A stretch of DNA of 62,083 nt from an uncultured Lachnospiraceae bacterium (GTDB lineage: Bacteria > Bacillota > Clostridia > Lachnospirales > Lachnospiraceae): positions 1 through 62,083 of the forward strand of contig CAJUAA010000023.1 in the NCBI GenBank assembly GCA_910584205.1, given 5' to 3'. Below the pieces are notes generated by a model. The model was not told the DNA's origin. It worked only from the letters and a program-made list of their open reading frames with translations, and did not search any database. Numbering within the stretch: position 1 is the stretch's first letter; every line of letters begins with the position of its first letter. Below, piece by piece: positions 1 through 7,818 of the stretch. The translations under genes and the position numbers were made by a program.

Positions 1-227
1 ACGATTACAGGAGCATGGCATCTGCGATCGTCTTCGGGATCACCGGCCAGCGCGTGCAGGATGCCCCGGAGAGCGGAAGAGCGGAAGCAGGAGAGGAAAC
101 GCCCATCGGGGATAAGAATGCCCTGTATCGTGTACAGGTGGGCGCCTACAGCCGAAAGGCCAACGCAGAAGCCATGCGGCAGAAGCTGCAGAAAGCTGGC
201 TTTGATGCCCTGATCGTGCAGGCGTAA
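1..227 (+). CDS. C-terminal end of a SPOR-domain cell-wall protein (5' partial)
   Basis: The reading frame is open from the first base, so the start lies outside the window. The last ~33 residues (YRVQVGAYSRKANAE... to the end) match a SPOR domain, which binds denuded peptidoglycan glycan strands. The preceding stretch, ending in GITGQRV before an acidic linker, could be the end of a catalytic domain such as an N-acetylmuramoyl-L-alanine amidase, but too little is visible to decide. A secreted or envelope location is inferred from the domain. Which enzyme it belongs to is unknown; the SPOR call is fairly secure. Confidence 0.7.
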   Translation, partial: DYRSMASAIVFGITGQRVQDAPESGRAEAGEETPIGDKNALYRVQVGAYSRKANAEAMRQKLQKAGFDALIVQA

Positions 228-365
228 TCGAAATACATTGGTGAAAAATATGATTGTCAGAAAACAATTATATACAGGTGGTATACAAATTTTAAACAAA
301 TAAAGAAGAGTAAGACAGCCCAAAGCCAATGCCATGCTCGCTCAGGGCGTGTGCTAGGAATGAGA

Positions 366-400
366 AAAACCCCCGGAAATGTTGAATTTCCGGGGGTTTT
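366..400. terminator. Bidirectional intrinsic terminator
   Basis: A perfect 15-bp inverted repeat (366-380 with 386-400) encloses a 5-base loop. The left arm begins AAAACCCCC and the right arm ends GGGGGTTTT, so each strand carries a U tract. It lies between the end of the SPOR gene and the end of the small lipoprotein gene, which converge here. Confidence 0.9.
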
Positions 401-408
401 ATGAGAGA

Positions 409-537
409 CTATACAAGAGCCTCCTGGGCGCTTTCCACGGCGCCGAACCCGAACCCTGATCCCATATTTCTATTGGAATTTGTACCACACCCTGTAATCA
501 GCACTGCACATAAACATAAAACGAAAATTTTTTTCAT
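409..537 (-). CDS. Very small lipoprotein
   Basis: This 42-residue protein has a classic lipoprotein signal: MKK, a hydrophobic core (IFVLCLCAVL) and the lipobox ITGC with the modified cysteine at residue 17. The mature part is only ~26 residues, rich in Gly, Asn and Ser. The start at 537 is chosen because AGGAGGGACGAGGT precedes it; a longer frame upstream has no ribosome site. Function is unknown; such micro-lipoproteins are often dismissed but the signal, ribosome site, promoter and terminator all fit an expressed gene. Confidence 0.7.
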   Translation of the reverse strand: MKKIFVLCLCAVLITGCGTNSNRNMGSGFGFGAVESAQEALV

Positions 538-764
538 ACCTCGTCCCTCCTGTGGACAATGAAAACAGACTGCTCCGAGACGGAACATGAATTGCAGGAA
601 TAGAAATATCTGGCCGGCCAACCGGCATTGGGTAGATCAGTAAAAGTCTTTGCGTTTCCCTCCTTTCTGAAATTTATATATACTATGCAGCAAATACGAA
701 ATACTGTATAGTTGTAGGTCAATCTGATGCTAAATGCGCCCTCCCTTTCAGAGAGAGTAAACAT

Positions 765-793
765 AGTATACATGATATTTTGAAAAATGTCAG
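765..793 (-). promoter_or_regulatory. Sigma-A promoter of the small lipoprotein
   Basis: On the minus strand CTGACA and TATACT are separated by exactly 17 bases. It would yield a leader of about 220 bases before the lipoprotein start at 537. That leader holds two more purine-rich Shine-Dalgarno-like stretches with no convincing ORF behind them. Confidence 0.6.
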
Positions 794-821
794 TATATTT
801 TGTGAAAATAATCAAAAAATG

Positions 822-1733
822 TTAAGAACCCGCTAAACTTTTGCAGGCATGATTGATCAGCAGAGTTTTCAATGTCTCTGCGGCAAGGGTCAGCGGCCGC
901 TCCCGGTTCTCGACCAGGAAGATCTGACGGCGGGGAATCTCCTCAGCCAGCCGAATCCGGCAGATCCCGCCGGATGCCAGGGCTTCCTCTGCCATGTCCT
1001 CCGGGAAAAAGCCAAGTCCCAGATTATTTTTTACCATGGGAAGGATCTGGTCGGTGGTGGCGGCTTCGAATTCCGGCTTCAGGGCCAGCCCGTTTTGACG
1101 GTACAGTTCGTCAAAAAAACGGCGGCTCATCGTATGCCCGCCCAGACAGACCATGGGGAAGTTCTGGATGTCGTGCAGGGAAACCGGAGATCCGGACAGG
1201 TTCCAAAAGGCGTCCCCGCCGATGAGAATATCCTGAAAATGCATGAGGGAACGGCTTTTCAGCGGCTCCGAGATCCGGGCGGGGGAGGCGATGACGGCAA
1301 AATCCACGGCGCCCTGCCGGACGGATTCAAGGGCCTGGAGCGTGAGGTGGTTCTGGATGCGGATGCGGATCTGCGGATGCGATTCCCGGAATTTTTTCAG
1401 GACGGGGAGCAGCAGGAGATGGAGGGCGGTCTCGCCGGCGCCCACGCTGACGACGCCCTCGTGAAGGCCGGTGACTCTCTTTAACTCGTCTTCGGCGGCC
1501 TGCAGCTGTTCCATGGCAATTTTCACATGGGCATAAAGCCGTTCGCCCTCGGGGGTCAGAGAGATCCCCCGGTTGGAGCGGATCAGCAGCTGGCAGCCCA
1601 GATCGTGCTCCAGAAGCCGGATGGTGCGGGAGACGTTGGGCTGGCTGTTGTGCAGCGCGTCGGCGGCCAGGGTCAGATTCCGGTATTTGGCGGCATGGTA
1701 AAACACGTGGTAATATTCGCAGCTGGTTTTCAT
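822..1733 (-). CDS. LysR-family transcriptional regulator
   Basis: This 303-residue protein has the LysR plan: an N-terminal winged helix-turn-helix (residues ~1-60, with LTLAADALHNSQPNVSRTI and LLEHDLGCQLL) and a periplasmic-binding-like effector domain from ~90 onward. It starts with MKTSCEYYHVFYHAAKYRN, preceded by GAAAGGAACCGAC. It is divergent from the MATE transporter at 1927, the usual arrangement for a LysR regulator and its target, so control of that pump is likely. The effector cannot be read from sequence. Confidence 0.92.
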   Translation of the reverse strand: MKTSCEYYHVFYHAAKYRNLTLAADALHNSQPNVSRTIRLLEHDLGCQLLIRSNRGISLTPEGERLYAHVKIAMEQLQAAEDELKRVTGLHEGVVSVGAGETALHLLLLPVLKKFRESHPQIRIRIQNHLTLQALESVRQGAVDFAVIASPARISEPLKSRSLMHFQDILIGGDAFWNLSGSPVSLHDIQNFPMVCLGGHTMSRRFFDELYRQNGLALKPEFEAATTDQILPMVKNNLGLGFFPEDMAEEALASGGICRIRLAEEIPRRQIFLVENRERPLTLAAETLKTLLINHACKSLAGS

Positions 1734-1820
1734 GTCGGTTCCTTTCTTCTCGAATTCTTTTCTTAATTCTTTTCAGGAGTCTTTATTGACTCCTTTTTGC
1801 TTCTTTCTTTTAAATTTGAC

Positions 1821-1846
1821 ATATCAAAAATTTATGGCAGTGATAT
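1821..1846. promoter_or_regulatory. Candidate LysR operator (inverted repeat)
   Basis: ATATCA at 1821-1826 and TGATAT at 1841-1846 form a dyad with a 14-base spacer, and ATATCAAA also recurs directly at 1843. It sits between the divergent regulator and pump, just upstream of the pump promoter, where LysR proteins normally bind. Assignment is from position and symmetry only. Confidence 0.4.
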
Positions 1847-1857
1847 CAAACATATAT

Positions 1858-1886
1858 TTTTCAGATTTGACTGCTGAAAGTATAAT
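1858..1886 (+). promoter_or_regulatory. Probable promoter of the MATE transporter
   Basis: A perfect TATAAT at 1881-1886 has TTTTCA (four of six consensus bases) 17 bases upstream. A better-looking TTGACT at 1867-1872 is only 8 bases from the -10 and cannot act as its -35. A weak -35 fits a promoter that needs an activator. Confidence 0.5.
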
Positions 1887-1926
1887 ATAAAACTGGAAAA
1901 TATACAAGAAGAAGAGGGAACAGACC

Positions 1927-3246
1927 ATGAACAGAGATTTGACAACTGGGAAACCGGAGACGGTCCTGTGGAATTTTTGCGTACCGTTGTTTGGAAGCAT
2001 TCTTTTTCAGCAGCTGTACAACATTGCGGACAGCTTTGTGGCCGGTAAATTTATCGGGGAAAACGCACTGGCCGCGGTGGGAAACAGCTATGAGATCACG
2101 CTGATTTTTATCGCGTTTGCATTTGGATGCAACATCGGATGCTCCGTGATCGTCTCGCAGCTTTTTGGGGCCAGAGAGTATAAACAGATGAAGACCGCGG
2201 TCTCCACTTCCATGATCACCAGCGCCGTGCTGTGCGGGATTCTGGTGGCGGCGGGCGTGCTGGGAGCCGCATGGCTTCTGCAGCTGATCCGGACGCCGGA
2301 GGATATTTTCGCGGATTCCAGACTGTATCTTGATATTTATATCTGGGGATTTCCGTTCCTGCTCTTTTATAACGTGTCCACGGGAATTTTTTCGGCGCTG
2401 GGCGACTCGAAGACGCCGTTTTTCTTTCTGGCGGCCTCGTCCACTGCCAATATTGTCATGGACATTCTGTTTGTAGCCGTGTTTCGTATGGGAGTGGCCG
2501 GCGTGGCGTGGGCGACCTTTCTCTGCCAGGGGGTCAGCTGCGTTCTGGCTGTAACGGCGGTGGCAGGGAGGCTTTCCGGAATCCGTACGGAGGAAAAGGC
2601 GCCGCTTTTTTCCATGCGGCTTCTGAAGCGGATCGCCATGATCGCCGTGCCGAGCATTCTGCAGCAGAGCTTTATCTCCGTTGGAAATATCGTGATCCAG
2701 GGCGTCATCAACGGTTTTGGGGCGGGCGTGATTGCCGGATACGCGGCGGCGGTGAAGCTGAATAATCTGGTCATCACTTCCCTTACGACGCTGGCCAACG
2801 GGGTGTCCAATTATACGGCGCAGAATCTGGGCGCCGGGATCCCCGCGCGGGTGAGAGAGGGGTTCCGGGCGGCGGTGAAAATGGTGTGGATCCTGTGCGT
2901 GCCAATTGCGCTTTTGTACCTTCCGGGCAGCAGTTTCCTGATCCGTATTTTCATGGATGAACCGTCCGGGCCGGCGCTGCTTTCGGGAGCCCGTTTTCTA
3001 TCCATCGTAACACCGTTTTATTTTGTGGTGTCGGTGAAACTGGTGGCGGACGGAGTCCTTCGGGGGTCGGGCCTGATGAAGCAGTTTATGGCGTCGACCT
3101 TTACGGATCTGATTCTGCGGGTTGTCCTTGCGGCTGTCCTTTCCAGGCCGTTTGGATATATGGGGATCTGGTGCGCGTGGCCCATCGGATGGACCATCGC
3201 CACTACGCTGTCCGTGTTTTTTTACAGAAAGGGAACCCGGAAATAA
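1927..3246 (+). CDS. MATE family multidrug/cation efflux transporter
   Basis: This 439-residue polytopic membrane protein has two pseudo-repeated halves with about 12 hydrophobic helices. The start MNRDLTTGKPETVLWNFCVPLFGS is typical of the DinF/NorM-like MATE branch in Firmicutes, as is the LFQQLYNIADSFVAGKFIG stretch in helix 1. MATE pumps export cationic drugs or metabolites in exchange for H+ or Na+. AGAGGGAACAGACC precedes the ATG. It is divergent from a LysR regulator and is followed by a strong terminator. Substrate is not predictable. Confidence 0.93.
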   Translation: MNRDLTTGKPETVLWNFCVPLFGSILFQQLYNIADSFVAGKFIGENALAAVGNSYEITLIFIAFAFGCNIGCSVIVSQLFGAREYKQMKTAVSTSMITSAVLCGILVAAGVLGAAWLLQLIRTPEDIFADSRLYLDIYIWGFPFLLFYNVSTGIFSALGDSKTPFFFLAASSTANIVMDILFVAVFRMGVAGVAWATFLCQGVSCVLAVTAVAGRLSGIRTEEKAPLFSMRLLKRIAMIAVPSILQQSFISVGNIVIQGVINGFGAGVIAGYAAAVKLNNLVITSLTTLANGVSNYTAQNLGAGIPARVREGFRAAVKMVWILCVPIALLYLPGSSFLIRIFMDEPSGPALLSGARFLSIVTPFYFVVSVKLVADGVLRGSGLMKQFMASTFTDLILRVVLAAVLSRPFGYMGIWCAWPIGWTIATTLSVFFYRKGTRK

Positions 3247-3250
3247 AGGA

Positions 3251-3280
3251 CCCCGCCGCATGTATGTGCGGCGGGGTTTT
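3251..3280 (+). terminator. Intrinsic terminator of the MATE gene
   Basis: CCCCGCCGCA (3251-3260) pairs with TGCGGCGGGG (3267-3276) over a 6-base loop, followed by TTTT. It lies between two convergent genes, the MATE pump and glutamine synthetase, directly behind the pump stop codon. Confidence 0.85.
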
Positions 3281-3284
3281 CGGA

Positions 3285-5408
3285 TTATATTTCGAATAAC
3301 AGGTCTCCGTAGGAGGGCATGGGCCATACTTCCTTGTCCACCAGCATCTCCAGTTTGTCGATGGGCCGGCGGAGGTCTTCCATGGCCGGGAGCACGTAAT
3401 CATGGTAGAAATGGGCCCGGGTCCGGTTGTCGCCGATGCCGACGGCCTCTTCCGCTACGCTGCGGAGGATGCGGACCGCTCCGTTAGCCTGGTTTAACAG
3501 GGTGGTGATCTCTTTCAGAAGATCCGTCTGTACCGTGGCGTCGGCGCCGATGGCGTTCATGGACTGGATGATGCCGGCCAGGGTGCCTGTATAACCGATG
3601 ACTGCCGGGATGATCTGCTTGACCGCCATGTCGATCATGGTCAGCGCTTCGATGTTGAGGGCCTTGTTGTAGCTTTCGTACTTGATCTCTGCCCGGGAAT
3701 GCAGTTCGGATTCATTGAAGACATGGAACCGTTCAAACATCCGGACGGACTTTTCCGTCAAAAGCGCCGGGATGGCATCGATCATGGAACGCAGGTTCGG
3801 AAGGCCTCGGCGTTCCGCCTCTTCCACCCATTCTTCGGAATAGCCGTTGCCGCCGAAGATGATTTTCTGGTGGTCGGCAATGTACTGGATGGTCAGGTCG
3901 TGGAGGGCAGTGTCGAAATCCTCCGCCTGTTCCAGAATGTCGCAGGCGTCTGCCAGCGCCTCTGCCACGATGGTGTTGATGACCACGGTGGAAGGGGAGA
4001 TGGAATCCCGGGAGCCAACCATACGGAATTCAAATTTGTTGTTGGTAAACGCGAAGGGCGAGGTACGGTTCCGGTCGGTGGCGTCCTTGATCACGTCCGG
4101 CAGCGTCTTCACGCCGGTGTGCAAAGTTCCGCCTCGGAAGCTGTGAGTTGCATTCCCTGTGCTCAGGAGCTGCTGCAGCACGTCGTCCAGCTGTTCGCCC
4201 AGAAATACGGAGATGATCGCCGGCGGAGCCTCGTGGGCGCCCAGACGGTGGTCGTTTCCCACATTGGCGGCGGATTCCCGGAGCAGGTCCGCGTGGGTAT
4301 CCACGGCTTTCAGGATGCAGGCGAGGAACAGCAGGAACTGCCGGTTTTCGTGAGGCCGGCGTCCCGGGTCCAGCAGGTTCTTCCCGTCGTCGGTGGTCAG
4401 GGACCAGTTGTTGTGCTTGCCGGAGCCGTTGACGCCGGCAAAAGGTTTTTCGTGGAGCAGGCAGACCAGCCCCTGCTGGTTCGCCACCCGCTTCAGAGTC
4501 TGCATCATGATCTGGTTATGGTCGGCGGCCACATTGGCTTCCGCGTAGATGGGCGCCAGCTCGTGCTGTGCCGGAGCCACCTCGTTGTGCTGGGTCTTGG
4601 CGGGGACGCCCATCTTCCACAGCTCCTCATTGACCTGCCGCATATAGGCGGCGATCCGCTGCCGGATGGTACCGAAATAATGATCGTCCAGTTCCTGCCC
4701 TTTGGGCGGCATGGCGCCGAACAGTGTGCGGCCGGTGTAGATCAGGTCCTTTCGCTGCAGATATTTCTGCCGGTCGATGATGAAATATTCCTGCTCTGCG
4801 CCGATGGAGGGTACGACCTTTCTGGCGGTGGTGTTTCCGAACAGGCGGAGCACCCGCAGCGCCTGTTCCTGGACGGCTTCCATGGAGCGCAGAAGCGGCG
4901 TCTTCTGGTCCAGCGCTTCCCCGGTGAAAGAACAGAAAGCAGTGGGAATGCATAAGATGGCTCCTGCGGCGTCCTCACGGACGAAAGCCGGAGAAGTACA
5001 GTCCCAGGTGGTGTAGCCTCTGGCCTCGAAGGTGGCGCGCAGGCCTCCGGACGGGAAGGAAGAGGCGTCCGGTTCGCCTTTGATCAGGTCCTTGCCGGAA
5101 AATTCCATGAACACAGAGCCGTCTTCCTTCGGCGGAGTGATGAAGGAGTCATGTTTCTCAGCGGTAAAACCGGTAAGCGGCTGAAACCAGTGGGTATAAT
5201 GGGTCGCGCCTTTTTCGATGGCCCATTTTTTGATGGCCGCCGCCACCACATCCGCGATGGCCGGGTCCAGCTCCTTTCTGCCTTCGATGGTTTTACGGAG
5301 CTCATAGTAGATGCTCTTGGGCAGATACTGCCGCATGGCTTTATCGTTAAATACGTTCGTTCCAAAGATATCCATGATCGATTGACTGTATTCCGGATAT
5401 TTTTCCAT
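3285..5408 (-). CDS. glnN: Type III glutamine synthetase
   Basis: The 707-residue length fits GSIII (about 700-730), far longer than GSI or GSII. It has the family's N-terminal segment (FGTNVFNDKAMRQYLPKS) and the conserved GAEQEYFIID, AKTQHNEVAPAQHE and NGSGKHNNWS active-site stretches. It makes glutamine from glutamate, ammonium and ATP in the cytosol as a homododecamer. It stands alone as a single transcription unit. A perfect inverted repeat at 5543-5567 lies upstream, but it is not a GlnR consensus site. Confidence 0.96.
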   Translation of the reverse strand: MEKYPEYSQSIMDIFGTNVFNDKAMRQYLPKSIYYELRKTIEGRKELDPAIADVVAAAIKKWAIEKGATHYTHWFQPLTGFTAEKHDSFITPPKEDGSVFMEFSGKDLIKGEPDASSFPSGGLRATFEARGYTTWDCTSPAFVREDAAGAILCIPTAFCSFTGEALDQKTPLLRSMEAVQEQALRVLRLFGNTTARKVVPSIGAEQEYFIIDRQKYLQRKDLIYTGRTLFGAMPPKGQELDDHYFGTIRQRIAAYMRQVNEELWKMGVPAKTQHNEVAPAQHELAPIYAEANVAADHNQIMMQTLKRVANQQGLVCLLHEKPFAGVNGSGKHNNWSLTTDDGKNLLDPGRRPHENRQFLLFLACILKAVDTHADLLRESAANVGNDHRLGAHEAPPAIISVFLGEQLDDVLQQLLSTGNATHSFRGGTLHTGVKTLPDVIKDATDRNRTSPFAFTNNKFEFRMVGSRDSISPSTVVINTIVAEALADACDILEQAEDFDTALHDLTIQYIADHQKIIFGGNGYSEEWVEEAERRGLPNLRSMIDAIPALLTEKSVRMFERFHVFNESELHSRAEIKYESYNKALNIEALTMIDMAVKQIIPAVIGYTGTLAGIIQSMNAIGADATVQTDLLKEITTLLNQANGAVRILRSVAEEAVGIGDNRTRAHFYHDYVLPAMEDLRRPIDKLEMLVDKEVWPMPSYGDLLFEI

Positions 5409-5542
5409 AGACTGTTCCTTTCTCTGCAGTGCTCGTTATGTGGTGCCCGTTCCGCTGCCGCCTGCGGCGCAGACAGATGCAGTGACCTCGTCAAAGATCA
5501 ACACCGTCCCGCGCTTCGCCGGTGACCGCGGCGCGCAGGCAG

Positions 5543-5567
5543 ATTGTATCATGTTTTAAGATACAAT
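5543..5567. repeat. Perfect 8-bp inverted repeat between glnN and hydF
   Basis: ATTGTATC (5543-5550) and GATACAAT (5560-5567) flank a 9-base AT-rich spacer. It lies about 135 bases upstream of the glnN start and about 130 upstream of hydF, so it could be an operator for either. It departs from the TGTNA-N7-TNACA GlnR/TnrA consensus at the fifth base. Confidence 0.45.
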
Positions 5568-5614
5568 AGATACGGAAAAAGTACAAGAAAAATTTTTGGG
5601 CCTGGAAAGCGGTC

Positions 5615-5643
5615 TTGTAAAACATCGGCAGATTTCCTATAAT
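5615..5643 (+). promoter_or_regulatory. Sigma-A promoter of hydF
   Basis: TTGTAA at 5615-5620 and a perfect TATAAT at 5638-5643 are spaced by 17 bases. The predicted transcript starts ~50 bases before the hydF ATG, which is preceded by GAAAGGAG. Confidence 0.7.
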
Positions 5644-5699
5644 ATATAGAAACATACTGATGAAAAGCAGGCTGCCTTTCGGAAAGGAGTAAAATTAAG

Positions 5700-6911
5700 A
5701 TGGGATTGAATGATGCGCCTGCCTCCAGCCGTGTACATATCGGTTTTTTCGGCAGGAGGAACGCGGGCAAATCCAGTGTGGTCAATGCGGTGACCGGCCA
5801 GGATCTGGCGGTGGTTTCCGATACAAAGGGGACGACGACAGATCCGGTGCTGAAGTCCATGGAACTTCTGCCTCTGGGTCCGGTGGTCATCGTCGACACG
5901 CCGGGATATGATGATGAGGGAAGCCTTGGGGAGCTCAGAATCCGGAAGGCCAGACAGGTGCTGAATAAGACGGATATCGCCGTACTGGTTATCGACGGGC
6001 AGGAGGGCCCGGGAGCCTGTGAAGAAGAGCTTCTGTCCCTGTTCCGGGAAAAGGAGCTTCCTTATCTGGTGGTTTACAACAAGTCAGACCTTCTTTCGGA
6101 CCGGGAGCCGTCTTCCGGCGAAACGCTTTTTGTGAGTGCGAAGGAGGGTACGGGAATCCATGAACTGAAAGAACGCCTGGGCGCGCTGGCTCCCAGGGAG
6201 GGAGGCGTCCGTCTGGTGGCGGATCTGATCCTCCCGAAGGATTACGTGGTTCTGGTGACGCCCATTGATTCCGCCGCGCCCAAAGGGCGTATGATTTTAC
6301 CCCAGCAGCAGGCCATCCGGGATGTGATCGATGCGGGGGCCATGGCGGTGGTGGTTAAGGAGTCGGAACTGCGGGAGACGCTGGCCACGCTGGGCAGAAA
6401 ACCCTCCCTTGTGGTGACGGACAGCCAGGCGTTCGCCCGGGTATCCAGGGAGACGCCGCTGGAGATTCCGCTGACTTCTTTTTCCATATTGATGGCGCGT
6501 TACAAGGGAATCCTCGACTATACGGTGCCGGGGGCGGCGGCCATCGGCCGGCTGCGGGACAGGGATAAGGTGCTGGTGGCGGAAGGATGCACGCACCACC
6601 GGCAGTGCGGGGACATCGGGACGGAGAAGCTGCCCCGGTGGCTCAGGGACTATACCGGGAAGGAGCTTTCCTTTTCTTTCGTGTCCGGTACGGAATTTCC
6701 GGAGGATCTGTCGTCCTACGCCCTGGTGCTGCACTGCGGCGGCTGCATGCTGAATGAGCGGGAGGTCCGTTACCGGATGAAATGCGCTTCCGATCAGGGA
6801 ATCCCCATGACCAATTACGGGGTAGCCATCGCCCATGTGAACGGGATCCTGAAGCGGAGCGTCTCCATGTTCCCGCACCTTCTGGCCCTGCTTGAAGCGG
6901 AGACGGAGTGA
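5700..6911 (+). CDS. hydF: [FeFe]-hydrogenase H-cluster maturation GTPase HydF
   Basis: This 403-residue protein begins with an Era-like GTPase domain: P-loop GRRNAGKSS, the DTPGYD switch and the NKSD base-recognition motif. The C-terminal part carries the HydF iron-sulfur ligands, C297-T-H299 and H345-C346-G-G-C349. HydF is the scaffold on which the 2Fe subcluster of [FeFe]-hydrogenase is built before transfer to HydA. HydE, HydG and the hydrogenase are not in this window. Its presence points to an H2-metabolising anaerobe. The TetR gene follows immediately. Confidence 0.97.
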   Translation: MGLNDAPASSRVHIGFFGRRNAGKSSVVNAVTGQDLAVVSDTKGTTTDPVLKSMELLPLGPVVIVDTPGYDDEGSLGELRIRKARQVLNKTDIAVLVIDGQEGPGACEEELLSLFREKELPYLVVYNKSDLLSDREPSSGETLFVSAKEGTGIHELKERLGALAPREGGVRLVADLILPKDYVVLVTPIDSAAPKGRMILPQQQAIRDVIDAGAMAVVVKESELRETLATLGRKPSLVVTDSQAFARVSRETPLEIPLTSFSILMARYKGILDYTVPGAAAIGRLRDRDKVLVAEGCTHHRQCGDIGTEKLPRWLRDYTGKELSFSFVSGTEFPEDLSSYALVLHCGGCMLNEREVRYRMKCASDQGIPMTNYGVAIAHVNGILKRSVSMFPHLLALLEAETE

Positions 6912-7021
6912 CGGAAGAGAGCGCGTTGGAAGAAAGACGGAGTGACGGAACCGGGGAGGCCGGAGAGAAAAACGAAGTGACGGAGCAGGGAAGTACCGGA
7001 ACAGAAGCGGAGGATCGGATC

Positions 7022-7672
7022 ATGGCGAAAAAGAACCAGAGAAAAACAAAGAGCCGGATCGTGTCGGCAGCCTGGAAGCTGTTTTACGAGCAGGGATATG
7101 AGGATACGACCATTGAGGAGATCATTGAGGAATCAGGCACGTCCAAAGGCTCGTTTTATCACTATTTTGGAGGCAAGGACGCGCTTCTGGGTTCTCTTGC
7201 CTATATGATGGATGAGAAATACGAGGAGCTGGAGCCGGACATCCCGGAGGACGCGGATTGTTATGAGGTGCTTCTTCACCTGAACCGGGAACTGATGGTC
7301 ATGATCGAGGAATCCATCAATCTGGAGCTTCTGACCGAGCTGTATTCGACCCAGCTTACCACCAGGGGAGAGCGGCCGCTTCTGGACCATGGCCGGACCT
7401 ATTACCGGCTGCTTCGGAAGATCATCACAAGGGGCAGGGAGCGGGGAGAACTGATCAAAGCGCTGAACGTCAGCGAGATGGTCCACTACTATGCCATGTG
7501 CGAGCGGGCGCTTCTCTATGAATGGTGCCTCAGAAAGGGCGAGTATTCTCTTTCCGAGGAGGCGGCCAGAAAGCTTCCGCTGATGATTCAGAGCCTGAGA
7601 ACCGGGGCAGCTTCCCCAAAGGCGTCGGGCCTGTTTCCGGAACGAAACCCGGATCGCCTGACTGAACCCTGA
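7022..7672 (+). CDS. TetR-family transcriptional regulator
   Basis: A 216-residue protein starting MAKKNQRKTKSRIVSAAW, with the TetR helix-turn-helix at residues ~10-55 (TTIEEIIEESGTSKGSFYHYF) and a helical ligand/dimer domain. The start at 7022 is preferred because GGAGG lies 8 bases upstream. A GTG at 6908 overlapping the hydF stop would add 38 low-complexity residues containing a duplicated DNA stretch. It is probably cotranscribed with hydF; whether it controls hydF, the downstream putP or itself is unknown. Confidence 0.9.
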   Translation: MAKKNQRKTKSRIVSAAWKLFYEQGYEDTTIEEIIEESGTSKGSFYHYFGGKDALLGSLAYMMDEKYEELEPDIPEDADCYEVLLHLNRELMVMIEESINLELLTELYSTQLTTRGERPLLDHGRTYYRLLRKIITRGRERGELIKALNVSEMVHYYAMCERALLYEWCLRKGEYSLSEEAARKLPLMIQSLRTGAASPKASGLFPERNPDRLTEP

Positions 7673-7690
7673 CTCCATACAAGAACACAG

Positions 7691-7749
7691 TCTGTACTTT
7701 GTTCTGTACTTTATTCTGTATTGCATCCCATTCGAAACTGTGCTAAAAT
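7691..7749 (+). promoter_or_regulatory. putP promoter with triple TCTGTA repeat
   Basis: TTGCAT (7721-7726) and TAAAAT (7744-7749) are 17 bases apart, and the -10 is preceded by TGC (extended -10). Immediately upstream TCTGTA occurs three times with a strict 12-base period (7691, 7703, 7715), the last copy abutting the -35. The repeats are a candidate regulator-binding array. Confidence 0.6.
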
Positions 7750-7818
7750 GCAGAACAGCGTGTAAAACAACGCTTTTTTCAGCAGAACAAAAACAGGAAT
7801 GAAAGGGAGAATAAAGTT

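Noticed and set aside
534..815. 93-codon minus-strand frame covering the lipoprotein leader
   Set aside because: No ribosome site and no protein-like composition; it lies in a different frame from the lipoprotein.
1867..1886. TTGACT plus TATAAT upstream of the MATE gene as a consensus promoter
   Set aside because: The spacing is 8 bases, too short for sigma-A.
3699..4955. 418-codon plus-strand frame opposite glutamine synthetase
   Set aside because: Shadow of glnN; no domain, no ribosome site.
5543..5567. GlnR/TnrA site upstream of glutamine synthetase
   Set aside because: The half-site reads TGTAT and the spacing differs from TGTNA-N7-TNACA.
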